Made by a program: the position numbers and the translations under genes
Notes under the pieces: generated by a model
What the model was told of the DNA's origin: nothing
The model's input: the letters and a program-made list of their open reading frames with translations, nothing else
Database searches by the model: none
Shown: positions 1 to 7,767 of the stretch, in pieces
How the letters are laid out: each line of letters starts with the position of its first letter
Numbering within the stretch: position 1 is the first letter of the stretch
Source: Pseudomonadota bacterium
Lineage (GTDB): Bacteria > Pseudomonadota > Gammaproteobacteria > Pseudomonadales > Pseudohongiellaceae
DNA: 7,767 nt
NCBI GenBank assembly: GCA_022563075.1
Contig: JADFOC010000114.1
Location: 1 to 7,767 of the forward strand
Direction: 5' to 3'

Positions 1-804
1 CAACCAATAACGCACAGCATAGGTATAAAGACGCGATCTATCGCTATCACTGTTTTCCTTAGCGAACTCCGTAGCCAAGGCATCGGTCATTAACGCATTA
101 ATAGTGCCAGGCATGCCATTCGAGGCATTGTGGATGCCACCCAGAACACCTCCCGGTATGGACAATTGTTGGTGAAATCCGGCATTGGCTAGTTTGAAGC
201 GGATGTATTCAAGCGTTTCTTCACTGCCCAAAGCTTCCAGTTCAAACATGGCCAGGCTGTCCAGACTGGCGCTCGGTATGGAGCTGTGCAACATACCAAT
301 CAATTGGCTTTCGCCTAGCAGCAATGCATGGGCACTGGAGTCGACAGATCTATCGAGTAACAGAACTACCAATTCAAAGACTTCGGTGCTCAATTCATGC
401 GCATCATCAATTATCAGAATTAGTGCGCGCGCCTCCAGATCCAAGCCACCAGCGAACTCACAAATTTGCTCAATAATGCAATCTGGATTCGATGCAGTAG
501 CCGCTTGCAACGGCAGTTGTCGAATCACTGCATCCAGGAATTGGCTTTGATTCATGAACAGCGTAGCTGGTACTAACACGCACACTGCTTCTTCGGTGAA
601 GCTGTTGCAAAAATTACGCGCCAAGGTAGTCTTACCGCTGCCCAAGCATCCCGTCACCGTGACAATGGTATTGCCATAGAGTGAGCGCTCAATTATTCGA
701 TCCAGCAGTTGCTGTCGATTACCACCGGCGAAAAAATCTCTGCTGGCAATTCCCGGTTCAAACGGATCGAAATCTAGTTTTAAGCGACTGACGTATTCTT
801 TCAC
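1..804 (-). CDS. damX: DamX-like protein, N-terminal AAA-type ATPase domain (partial, 3' end outside window)
   Basis: Seen: an open frame of 268 codons runs off the left edge. It starts with GTG at 804, two bases after the aroB stop, with no clear Shine-Dalgarno; a TAA lies in frame a few codons upstream, so GTG is the best start. The protein begins with a DPFEP segment (13-17), then Walker A GCLGSGKTT (52-60), Walker B LILIIDDAHEL (128-138), a sensor-like LLLGESQL (161-168), LEALGSEETLEYI (189-201) and a GMPGTIN segment (230-236). This is the layout of ExeA/GspA-type AAA domains. Known: in many gammaproteobacteria the gene after aroB is damX, a division-site protein with one membrane helix and a C-terminal peptidoglycan-binding SPOR domain; some carry this ATPase domain in front, whereas E. 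coli DamX does not. Inferred: expression is coupled to aroB. The SPOR part is not visible, so an ExeA/MshM-like ATPase is the alternative, less likely next to aroB. Confidence 0.82.
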   Translation of the reverse strand, partial: MKEYVSRLKLDFDPFEPGIASRDFFAGGNRQQLLDRIIERSLYGNTIVTVTGCLGSGKTTLARNFCNSFTEEAVCVLVPATLFMNQSQFLDAVIRQLPLQAATASNPDCIIEQICEFAGGLDLEARALILIIDDAHELSTEVFELVVLLLDRSVDSSAHALLLGESQLIGMLHSSIPSASLDSLAMFELEALGSEETLEYIRFKLANAGFHQQLSIPGGVLGGIHNASNGMPGTINALMTDALATEFAKENSDSDRSRLYTYAVRYWL

Positions 805-806
805 GT

Positions 807-1898
807 TTACATACAGAGCTGATTACCAGCTGTTAGTGTTGCCTCTAATGAGTCGTTATCAATGTCACTCTCGATCACCGCTTGACCAATCGATTTCAAT
901 AAGATAAATCGAATCTTGCCCAGCTCGGCTTTCTTGTCTGATGACATTAAATCCAGGTACTGCTTTATGCTTATATCGGCAGGAGGTACCACGGGCATAC
1001 CGTAATTTTTCTCAAATACCGACCGAATTTGCTGGGCGCAGTTCTGATCAATCCATCCCAGACGCATGGACAGATCGGCTGCCATCACGATTCCCATGGC
1101 CACTGTTTCGCCATGCAACCAGGTGCCATAGCCAGATGCCGTCTCGATGGCGTGTCCAAAGGTGTGGCCCAGATTCAGCAACATACGTATACCCGACTCT
1201 TTTTCATCTTGAGCAACGATGTCTGCCTTGGCTACACAGCAGACCTTGATTACCTCGATTAAGCAGGCCGCATCAAGTTGGATAATGGCCGAACTGTTTG
1301 CAGCCAACCAGTGAAAGAACTGGACATTGTCGATCAGCCCATATTTGAGCACTTCCGCCAGTCCGGCTTTGATATCGCGTTCGGCCAGAGTGTCGAGTAC
1401 CGTGGTGTCTGCAACCACACATCGTGGCTGATAGAAGGCGCCTATCATGTTTTTACCCAGCGCATGATTGACTCCAGTCTTGCCTCCGACCGATGAATCC
1501 ACCTGCGCTAACAGCGTGGTGGGCAGCTGGATGTAGTTAACTCCTCGGAGAAAGGTAGCAGCGGCGAACCCGGTGATATCTCCAACCACACCCCCACCGA
1601 GAGCAACCAACGTCGTATTGCGATCGAATTTATCTTGCAGTAATTTGTCGTAGATATGGCTGATGGTATCCAGATTCTTGTGCGCCTCTCCATCGGGAAG
1701 CACTATCTGGTCACACTGGTGGGCGGCGAATAAGGGCTTCACCTTTTCCAGGTAAAGCGGTGCCACAACATCATTGGTGATGATAACGACCCTGCCTTTG
1801 CCAAGATAAGGCGCGACCAGGTCAACATCATTAAACAAACCATTGCCGATGAAGATTGGATAACTTCGATCTGCCAGCTTGACGGTTACGGTCTGCAT
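807..1898 (-). CDS. aroB: 3-dehydroquinate synthase
   Basis: Cytoplasmic enzyme of the second shikimate-pathway step: it converts DAHP to 3-dehydroquinate using NAD+ as a recycled cofactor and a divalent metal. The 363 residues match the usual family length. Visible motifs are LPDGEAHK (67-74), the nucleotide-binding GGGVVGD (101-107), the substrate-site segment PTTLLAQVDSSVGGKTG (126-142), KNMIGAFYQP (149-158), AEVLKYGLI (181-189), NLGHTFGHAIE (242-252) and LHGETVAMG (261-269). The expected metal ligands E182, H245 and H262 are all present, so the enzyme should be active. The ATG start at 1898 gives the standard N-terminus; the only Shine-Dalgarno-like element is a weak GGA about 10 bases upstream. 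It lies 54 bp after aroK and 2 bp before the damX-like gene, so the three are probably co-transcribed. I see no truncation or missing key residue. Confidence 0.98.
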   Translation of the reverse strand: MQTVTVKLADRSYPIFIGNGLFNDVDLVAPYLGKGRVVIITNDVVAPLYLEKVKPLFAAHQCDQIVLPDGEAHKNLDTISHIYDKLLQDKFDRNTTLVALGGGVVGDITGFAAATFLRGVNYIQLPTTLLAQVDSSVGGKTGVNHALGKNMIGAFYQPRCVVADTTVLDTLAERDIKAGLAEVLKYGLIDNVQFFHWLAANSSAIIQLDAACLIEVIKVCCVAKADIVAQDEKESGIRMLLNLGHTFGHAIETASGYGTWLHGETVAMGIVMAADLSMRLGWIDQNCAQQIRSVFEKNYGMPVVPPADISIKQYLDLMSSDKKAELGKIRFILLKSIGQAVIESDIDNDSLEATLTAGNQLCM

Positions 1899-1952
1899 GC
1901 AAATTCATTCCAGGGGCAGTTGCTCACCATGTGTTGTTCCTCGATCTAGGCC

Positions 1953-2471
1953 TCAATAACTTTCTAATTGCCGACCGATATCATGGCTAAGCGCTCGCGG
2001 GTTTCGACGATTGGTATCGATAATGATGTCGGCCAGTTCGCTATACAGTGGATCACGAATTTTCATTAACTCCCGGATTTTCTGTTCTGGATCTGAGGTT
2101 TGCAGTAGCGGTCGATTCTTGTCGCGAGTGGTTCGCTCGATTTGCTGATTAATGGACGCACGCAAATAAACCACCACTCCCCGATCTTTCAGCCGCTTAC
2201 GGTTTTCTTCAGCGAGTACGGCTCCACCACCGGTCGCCATCACGATATTTTGTTTGCCGCTGAGCTGGTCAATCATGCGTGATTCCCGAATGCGGAAACC
2301 GCTTTCACCCTCCACATCGAATATCCAGGGAATATCAGCACCCGTGGACGTTTCGATCTCGCGGTCTGAATCAAAAAATTCAAGCCCCAGGAGTTCGGCC
2401 AGCACCCGACCTATAGTGGTTTTACCTACACCCATAGGACCCACCAGAAATACATTTCCAGAATAATTCAT
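1953..2471 (-). CDS. aroK: shikimate kinase I
   Basis: Phosphorylates shikimate to shikimate 3-phosphate with ATP, the fifth step toward chorismate, in the cytoplasm. The protein (172 residues from the chosen start) is clearly similar along its length to E. coli AroK as I recall it. Positions here count from that start: P-loop GPMGVGKTT (11-19), shikimate-binding DSD (34-36) and the FR of GFRIRE (R60), the ATGGGAV segment (79-85), the lid RDKNRPLL (116-123) and the C-terminal RDPLYSELAD (139-148). Two ATGs lie 6 bases apart, at 2477 and 2471. I prefer 2471 because the upstream GAGG is 9 bases from it but only 3 from 2477, and because it gives exactly the E. coli N-terminal length. Downstream is aroB, which acts earlier in the same pathway. 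Upstream is a 163-bp spacer after pilQ, longer than any other junction here. Confidence 0.97.
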   Translation of the reverse strand: MNYSGNVFLVGPMGVGKTTIGRVLAELLGLEFFDSDREIETSTGADIPWIFDVEGESGFRIRESRMIDQLSGKQNIVMATGGGAVLAEENRKRLKDRGVVVYLRASINQQIERTTRDKNRPLLQTSDPEQKIRELMKIRDPLYSELADIIIDTNRRNPRALSHDIGRQLESY

Positions 2472-2480
2472 GCACATGCA

Positions 2481-2484
2481 CCTC
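2481..2484 (-). promoter_or_regulatory. Shine-Dalgarno of aroK
   Basis: GAGG on the minus strand. It is 9 bases from the ATG at 2471 and only 3 from the ATG at 2477, which favours the downstream start for aroK. Confidence 0.6.
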
Positions 2485-2531
2485 GACCGCAGTTATGTTG
2501 CGCTACTTCCAGTTCAGATTTTGTACTCAAT

Positions 2532-2557
2532 AAAAAACTGAAACCGGGGGGCCGATC
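2532..2557 (-). terminator. weak intrinsic-terminator-like hairpin in the pilQ-aroK spacer
   Basis: Read on the minus strand, GATCGG and CCGGTT can pair around a CCCC loop (6 bp including two G-U pairs). Four bases later comes a run of six T. The stem is short and the T run is displaced, so this is at best a weak or attenuating terminator after pilQ. The surrounding spacer (2478-2640) contains a TATGAT that resembles a -10 box (minus strand, 2555-2560), but no acceptable -35 lies 16-18 bases upstream of it. I therefore call no promoter for aroK. Confidence 0.25.
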
Positions 2558-2640
2558 ATAGATCTTGGATAACGCCAGGAGGAAACTGAAGCCAATCCCA
2601 ATTCTGTAGCCGTCGCTGACACAGATCGAGACTGGCGGAT

Positions 2641-4899
2641 TTACCTGATATTGATGTCAGTTATAATTTTCGGCGTGATGAAAATTAGCAGCTCGGTACG
2701 TCTGTAATTATATTCCGTACGTTTGAAGAGCCTTCCCACGTAGGGAAGGTCACCCAGAAAAGGAGTTTTGGTTTCCGTAGTCGTAGTTTCTTCTCTAAAT
2801 ACACCACCCAGAACTATGGTTTCGCCGTCATTAACCAGTGCACTGGTAGTGATCTGGTTGGTATTAATTGCCGGAATCGCACCTGAACCAGCTGCGACCG
2901 AGTCCTGTCTGATGTCGAGTGCCATATTAATCCTGCCGTCCGGCGTGATCTGTGGAGTCACTCGCAAAGACAGTACCGCATCTTCAAATTCCGTGGTGGA
3001 ACCACCCGCGGTACCACCCGCCTGGGATTGATAAGGTATACGCACACCCGACTGAATTAATGCCTCGACTTTATCCTGGGTGGTTACTTTAGGACGCGCG
3101 ATGACCTCGCCATTGCCACTGCTTTCCAGTGCCGACAATTCCAACTCAATCAGACCGCTGTTGCCGGTGAAACCAATCGAAAACGAAGATGCCCCTGCGC
3201 CTTCGACTCCCAAATCCACTGCCAGGGCATCGGGAAAAGTGACGGAGCCTATTGGTATTGATATACCTGCAATGGCCTGACCGACCACGGTATTGATCAG
3301 ACTAGGATCGGTTCCATCCGTTAAGGCCTGCAATAGAGCCGCCTCACCGGCAATCAACGCATTTTGTATGGCTACCTGCCGCGCAACCTCGTTGTTCCCC
3401 TGCTCCAGTGTCGCCGCCTGGGAACCCCCGTAGCGAAAACTGTCACCGGTCGCGGCACTACCGGCACCGCCCCAGCGAATACCCAGATCACGGCCAATGT
3501 CTACTGCGACGTTTACGATTCGCGCTTCAATCAATACCTGGCGCACAGGTACATCCAGACGTACCAGCATGCCGCGTACTTCTTCGAGTTTCTCTTCGAT
3601 GTCACGCACGATAATGATGTTAGTACGCGGGTCCACCGTGGCGGTGCCGCGAGGGGAAAGTATACCACCGCTGCTAGGTGCAGCCCCGGGCGCACCACCT
3701 AAATCAGCGCCGCCTGCAGCCGCACCAGCGCCAGCGTTGCCGATCAACAGATCCAAAATGTCACTCGCGTCAGCGTAGTTTACCTGCATGAATTCGGTAT
3801 ACATGGGAGCCAATGCTTCTGCCTGTCGATTGGCCTCTAATTCCAATTGATCCTGTGCGGCAATTTCATCCGATGGTGCCACATACAACACATTTCCTTC
3901 CAAACGACTTCCCAGATTGCTGCTTCGCAGTACCAGCTCCAACGCCTGATCCCATGGCACATTATTCATCTGTATAGTGATGTTGCCGGATACTGCTTCA
4001 GTCGCGATCAAATTAAAATCATAGTAGTCCGCCAGTATTTGCAGTACCGATCGCACTGGAATGTCCTGGAAAGATAGACCAGTTATCTCTCCGGTATAGG
4101 CCGCTGTTGCATCGGCAACCGAAATATCGATGACAGGCGGACGCACACTGACCGTGTACTGGTTACCAGTCTGGTAAGCCACATATTCGTAAGCCCCATC
4201 CACATCAATGACGATAGTCGCTCGCCCGGTTTGCCCTAACACGTCTATGGTTGAAACTACTGTAGCGAAATCGCTAACATCTAATCGCCGGTTCAAGTCA
4301 TCGGGGACCGTCGTGTTGATGAATTCAACATAGACCCGAGAGCCCACTTGTTCAACACTGCCAATAACCCGATCGTTAGACAATTCAATAATTACCTGGC
4401 CTTCGCCATCGTCACCTCTGCGAAAGCCAACATCGGTGATCGCATTGTCTGCATCACTGGCAATGCCGGTGAATATCTGCCCCACGGCGGCAACACCGCC
4501 GATTGAGGGCGAATCGTTACCCACGCGGATGGTCAGCACATTTCCGACTATCTGCGTTTCATAATTAACCAATTGGTCTAAATTAACCACCAGTCGCGTG
4601 CGAGAGCCATCATCCAACACTATTACACTTTGCGCATTGTTTGAATCGATATTGAATCGTTGTTGTGAAAGCGCACTGGCTACGCCGACCAAATCCAGTG
4701 AAATGCGAGCAGGGTTGTCTAATACGAATGCGCTGGGTTCCGGTGGCACGGAATCGAAACTCAATTGTATTTCGATGGCGTCACCTGGCAAGTTGACAAA
4801 ACCAATACTATCCAATGTTACTGATTGCTGCGCAGCGACTGCGCCAGCAAACATCATGCTAAAAAGGAACTGTGTCATTCGATGCAACGAGATACGCAT
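2641..4899 (-). CDS. pilQ: type IV pilus outer-membrane secretin PilQ
   Basis: Forms the multimeric outer-membrane channel through which the pilus extends and retracts. From the chosen ATG (752 residues) the order is: signal peptide 1-23 (MRISLHRMT, then a hydrophobic core ending AVAA before QQS); two AMIN-type peptidoglycan-binding domains at about 27-125 and 150-252; an STN/N0 domain at 277-341 (FQDIPVRSVLQILADYY); an N1 domain at 367-449 interrupted by a Gly/Ala-rich insert (387-414); and the secretin barrel from about 454 to 747. Secretin signatures are GNGEVIARPKVTTQDK (595-610), VTPQITPDGRINM (647-659), LVNDGETIVLGGVFRE (688-703), TPFLGDLPYVGRLFK (712-726) and LLIFITPKII near the C-terminus. 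The frame extends upstream to an ATG at 4947 (768 residues) that also has a GAGG. I prefer 4899 because it gives a normal signal peptide and has the stronger GAGGGG. It is the last gene of the pil cluster. Confidence 0.97.
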   Translation of the reverse strand: MRISLHRMTQFLFSMMFAGAVAAQQSVTLDSIGFVNLPGDAIEIQLSFDSVPPEPSAFVLDNPARISLDLVGVASALSQQRFNIDSNNAQSVIVLDDGSRTRLVVNLDQLVNYETQIVGNVLTIRVGNDSPSIGGVAAVGQIFTGIASDADNAITDVGFRRGDDGEGQVIIELSNDRVIGSVEQVGSRVYVEFINTTVPDDLNRRLDVSDFATVVSTIDVLGQTGRATIVIDVDGAYEYVAYQTGNQYTVSVRPPVIDISVADATAAYTGEITGLSFQDIPVRSVLQILADYYDFNLIATEAVSGNITIQMNNVPWDQALELVLRSSNLGSRLEGNVLYVAPSDEIAAQDQLELEANRQAEALAPMYTEFMQVNYADASDILDLLIGNAGAGAAAGGADLGGAPGAAPSSGGILSPRGTATVDPRTNIIIVRDIEEKLEEVRGMLVRLDVPVRQVLIEARIVNVAVDIGRDLGIRWGGAGSAATGDSFRYGGSQAATLEQGNNEVARQVAIQNALIAGEAALLQALTDGTDPSLINTVVGQAIAGISIPIGSVTFPDALAVDLGVEGAGASSFSIGFTGNSGLIELELSALESSGNGEVIARPKVTTQDKVEALIQSGVRIPYQSQAGGTAGGSTTEFEDAVLSLRVTPQITPDGRINMALDIRQDSVAAGSGAIPAINTNQITTSALVNDGETIVLGGVFREETTTTETKTPFLGDLPYVGRLFKRTEYNYRRTELLIFITPKIITDINIR

Positions 4900-4903
4900 A
4901 TCG

Positions 4904-4909
4904 CCCCTC
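4904..4909 (-). promoter_or_regulatory. Shine-Dalgarno of the preferred pilQ start
   Basis: GAGGGG on the minus strand, ending 4 bases before the ATG at 4899 (6 bases if only GAGG is counted). It supports the internal start that yields a compact signal peptide. Confidence 0.6.
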
Positions 4910-4955
4910 GGTAATTCGAATTCTAACAATCTGTTCTTCTTGCACATATTGATAA

Positions 4956-4959
4956 CCTC
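4956..4959 (-). promoter_or_regulatory. Shine-Dalgarno of the alternative pilQ start
   Basis: GAGG on the minus strand, 8 bases before the ATG at 4947 and shortly after the pilP stop. It makes the longer 768-residue PilQ possible. The motif sits inside a small TTGA...TCAA inverted repeat (minus strand), which could partly mask it. Confidence 0.4.
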
Positions 4960-4971
4960 AACTCACATGAG

Positions 4972-5505
4972 TTATTGCAACGTGAGCGATTGTGGTCGTA
5001 CTACCCAGCCACCACTGCCATTAGGAACAATTTCAATTACATCTAATTGAGTTTCCGAAATATGTTCGATGCGGCCATGATTGCGACCCAGGTACCTGCC
5101 TATTCCTACACGATGAACTACTCCGAGCCCATCTTCCACCAATGCCTCGAAAATGCCGTTTCTGGTCAGCATCCCTACCATAGAAAGTTCACTAAACGCC
5201 TGGCTTTCGAGCATCTCTCTGGGTCGGTCGAAATCTGGTTCCACGTCTTGAGCCAAGACAATCCCACTGTCACTGTCGATAATCAGTGGCACAGCAAATG
5301 GACTCCTAAGTGATGCGGCACTGTATATAAATCCCTCGTAGGGGGGGAACTCAGGAACCGGCTCCACTGGAGCTGTCTGCTGGCTCTTTATCTCATCAAC
5401 AAAGTTTTGCAAATCAACAAAGCTGTCGACACGGGCACAGGCCACCAGCAGCAGAGAAGTCCCCGCCATGGTTATAGTCCTAATGGCTCGTTGCATTACT
5501 CTCAC
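4972..5505 (-). CDS. pilP: type IV pilus assembly lipoprotein PilP
   Basis: Periplasmic lipoprotein that joins the PilN-PilO pair to the PilQ secretin. The 177 residues include a lipoprotein signal with lipobox LVAC (20-23; Cys23 is the predicted lipidated residue). A proline-rich flexible segment follows (about 24-75) and includes the family's LRSPF (66-70). The C-terminal beta domain (about 104-177) contains MVGMLTRNGIFEALVEDG (109-126), HRVGIGRYLGRNHGRI (131-146) and GGWVVRPQSLTL (165-176). The start is GTG at 5505, the base after the pilO stop, with GAGGA 10 bases upstream. An ATG three codons in (5496) is possible but lacks a good ribosome site. The residue after the lipidated Cys is Ala, not the Asp that marks inner-membrane retention in E. 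coli. A run of seven C on the coding strand (5341-5347) falls in the FPPY codons, with the frame intact. Translation is probably coupled to pilO. Confidence 0.95.
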   Translation of the reverse strand: MRVMQRAIRTITMAGTSLLLVACARVDSFVDLQNFVDEIKSQQTAPVEPVPEFPPYEGFIYSAASLRSPFAVPLIIDSDSGIVLAQDVEPDFDRPREMLESQAFSELSMVGMLTRNGIFEALVEDGLGVVHRVGIGRYLGRNHGRIEHISETQLDVIEIVPNGSGGWVVRPQSLTLQ

Positions 5506-6129
5506 TTACTGAGATTCCTCATCGACGTCTTTGTAACGATAAGTCCGTGCCACGATACTCATTTCCAAGAAGGTATCGTCCCGCGATCTAATCGAAAAAT
5601 CATGCAGCGTCACAATCAGGTCCAGGCTGGCCACGGCACTTACGAAGGTACCAAAATCGTGATAGCCGCCTACAACATCTAAATTCATCGGTATTTCTAT
5701 ATAAAATTCTTGTATTTGTTCGGCAGGTAATTCCAAATTGGCAAATTCAAGACCACTGCCTATTCCTGTTTCTGTGACATCATCAACTAGCCCAGCCACC
5801 TCTGTCTGTGAAGGGAGCTGCCGCAGAAGTTCGGTAAAGGATTCTTCCATTTCCACTGTCTGCGCCCGGTATTCTTCCAGATTCGCTGCCAGAAATGCTT
5901 TCTGCTGAAATTCTATTCGTAAGTTGCTTTCTTCCCTGGTCACATCAGTCAAATCGATCTGTTGCTTTTGAATATCAAGAAAAAATCCTGCGGCGCCACA
6001 GCCAATAAAAATCGCCAGAACAATCAGAACTTTAACCGGCGCAGGCCAGATACCGATGGTGTCCAGGTCCTGTAAATCGTTCCAGTCAAAATTTCTTAGA
6101 TCGTTGCTGATGTTAGTGATAATTGACAT
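5506..6129 (-). CDS. pilO: type IV pilus inner-membrane protein PilO
   Basis: Partner of PilN in the inner-membrane alignment complex. The 207 residues comprise a short cytoplasmic N-terminus (1-30), one transmembrane helix (about 31-51, VKVLIVLAIFIGCGAAGFF), a periplasmic coiled coil (about 55-103, rich in Glu and Gln) and a ferredoxin-like domain (about 105-200). Family landmarks are LPSQTEVAGLVDDVTETG (105-122) and GGYHDFGTFVSAVASL (154-169) followed by IVTLHDFSI. The start is ATG at 6129 with AGGGGG 5 bases upstream, overlapping the pilN stop. The gene ends on the base before the pilP start. Length and architecture are typical and I see nothing missing. Confidence 0.96.
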   Translation of the reverse strand: MSIITNISNDLRNFDWNDLQDLDTIGIWPAPVKVLIVLAIFIGCGAAGFFLDIQKQQIDLTDVTREESNLRIEFQQKAFLAANLEEYRAQTVEMEESFTELLRQLPSQTEVAGLVDDVTETGIGSGLEFANLELPAEQIQEFYIEIPMNLDVVGGYHDFGTFVSAVASLDLIVTLHDFSIRSRDDTFLEMSIVARTYRYKDVDEESQ

Positions 6130-6134
6130 CTGTG

Positions 6135-6140
6135 CCCCCT
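6135..6140 (-). promoter_or_regulatory. Shine-Dalgarno of pilO, overlapping the pilN stop
   Basis: AGGGGG on the minus strand, 5 bases before the pilO ATG. Its first two bases are the last two of the pilN TAG. Ribosomes finishing pilN would cover this site, so translational coupling is likely (inference). Confidence 0.6.
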
Positions 6141-6704
6141 AAACCTCCTCTTGTTGATCTGGCAGTTGCAGCGTCAGAGTCAATGAAAAGCTAAAGGCGT
6201 CGGTCGCCCGATTGCCGTCCGCAACCGCAGCGATGTCGAACAAGTCCGAATCTCTAAACCATTCCGAATCGTCCAGATTACGCAGCAGTTCTGTGATGCG
6301 AGCATAAGATTCGGCGACACCCTCTATCGCTATCGTATCGCCCGTTCGAGTCAGGGTTTCGTAATAGACCCCATCCGGCAGCGTTTTCACCATCTCATCA
6401 AAAACTCGGACTATCACTGGCCGGGTGCCTTGCAAGTCAGTAATAACATTCATGCGTGCGCGAATGTCTTCCTTCTGCTGGCGCAGCTGAGTGATTTCGG
6501 AAACCCGCTCATCCAATATTTGAATCTCGGTCTGAAGAAAATCGTTACGCGCTGTCTGCGTGTTTATTTCCCTGATGTAATAAGTATGCACCAGGAATAT
6601 CAGGCCGCCCGCAATAATCACCACGCCGATTAGTATGGAAAAGAACTCGCGCTTGCGCTCTTCACGCAAGCGCTCTCGCCATGGCAGTAGATTAATATGT
6701 GCCA

Positions 6705-6705
<1 letters not shown>
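6139..6705 (-). CDS. pilN: type IV pilus inner-membrane protein PilN
   Basis: Single-pass inner-membrane protein whose cytoplasmic tail binds PilM and whose periplasmic part pairs with PilO. The 188 residues begin with MAHINLLPWRE; the INLLPWRE segment (4-11) is the conserved PilM-binding motif. A basic stretch (10-19) precedes the transmembrane helix (about 22-42). Then come a coiled coil (about 44-90) and a ferredoxin-like domain with TRPVIVRVFDEMVKTLPDGV (94-113) and GVAESYARITELLRNLDDSE (129-148). The start is GTG at 6705, sharing its G with the last base of the pilM TAG, and GAGG lies 9 bases upstream inside pilM. The overlap implies coupling with pilM. The protein is complete and of typical length. 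Confidence 0.96.

Positions 6706-7767
<1,062 letters not shown>

Noticed and set aside
185..550. Plus-strand open frame of 121 codons near the left edge
   Set aside because: It is antisense to the damX-like ATPase frame, which has intact Walker motifs. The product is Ser-rich shadow sequence.
1508..1693. Minus-strand 61-codon frame inside aroB
   Set aside because: It is in another frame within the conserved aroB coding region and encodes no recognisable protein.
3364..3778. Overlapping plus-strand open frames opposite the PilQ Gly/Ala insert
   Set aside because: GC-rich low-complexity coding sequence on one strand commonly leaves the other strand open; there is no ribosome site or domain.
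4912..4921. Perfect palindrome AATTCGAATT upstream of the preferred pilQ start
   Set aside because: It is short, falls in possible coding sequence, matches no operator I recognise and is easily explained by chance.
4598..5050. Plus-strand open frame of 150 codons opposite pilQ and pilP
   Set aside because: It lies wholly antisense to the strongly supported pilQ N-terminus and pilP end, and its product has no recognisable domain.

Overview
The window is a compact stretch of bacterial chromosome in which every gene reads on the minus strand. In transcription order (right to left) it holds the C-terminal ~353 residues of pilM, complete pilN, pilO, pilP and pilQ, a 163-bp spacer, complete aroK and aroB, and the first 268 codons of a damX-like gene with an N-terminal AAA-type ATPase domain. 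This order (pilMNOPQ-aroK-aroB-damX) is a known conserved gammaproteobacterial arrangement. The protein sequences, for example the INLLPWRE motif of PilN and an AroK close to E. coli shikimate kinase I, fit a gammaproteobacterium. Base composition looks near-even by eye (not counted). Genus cannot be judged from the window.

Right part (about 2641-7767): the type IV pilus alignment subcomplex and secretin. PilM is the cytoplasmic actin-like ATPase that binds the N-terminal tail of PilN. PilN and PilO are single-pass inner-membrane proteins with periplasmic coiled coils and ferredoxin-like domains. PilP is a lipoprotein linking PilNO to PilQ. PilQ forms the outer-membrane channel for the pilus. 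Junctions are very tight: pilM and pilN share one base, pilO starts 9 bases after pilN, pilP starts on the base after the pilO stop, and pilQ follows pilP closely. This points to one co-transcribed, translationally coupled unit.

Left part (1-2471): aroK and aroB encode two steps of the shikimate pathway to chorismate. The damX-like gene starts with GTG 2 bases after the aroB stop. It continues off the left edge, so its expected transmembrane and SPOR parts are not visible. The pilQ-aroK spacer is the only non-coding stretch above 60 bases. It holds a weak terminator-like hairpin but no promoter I can call confidently.

I see no mobile element, CRISPR array, RNA gene, prophage or foreign island, and no undescribed system. 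The window is an ordinary conserved housekeeping and pilus region. The points worth a second look are small: the ATPase domain on the damX-like protein, alternative pilQ starts, GTG starts limited to coupled junctions, a C7 tract in pilP, the PilP lipobox +2 residue, a variable PilQ segment, and the pilQ-aroK spacer.
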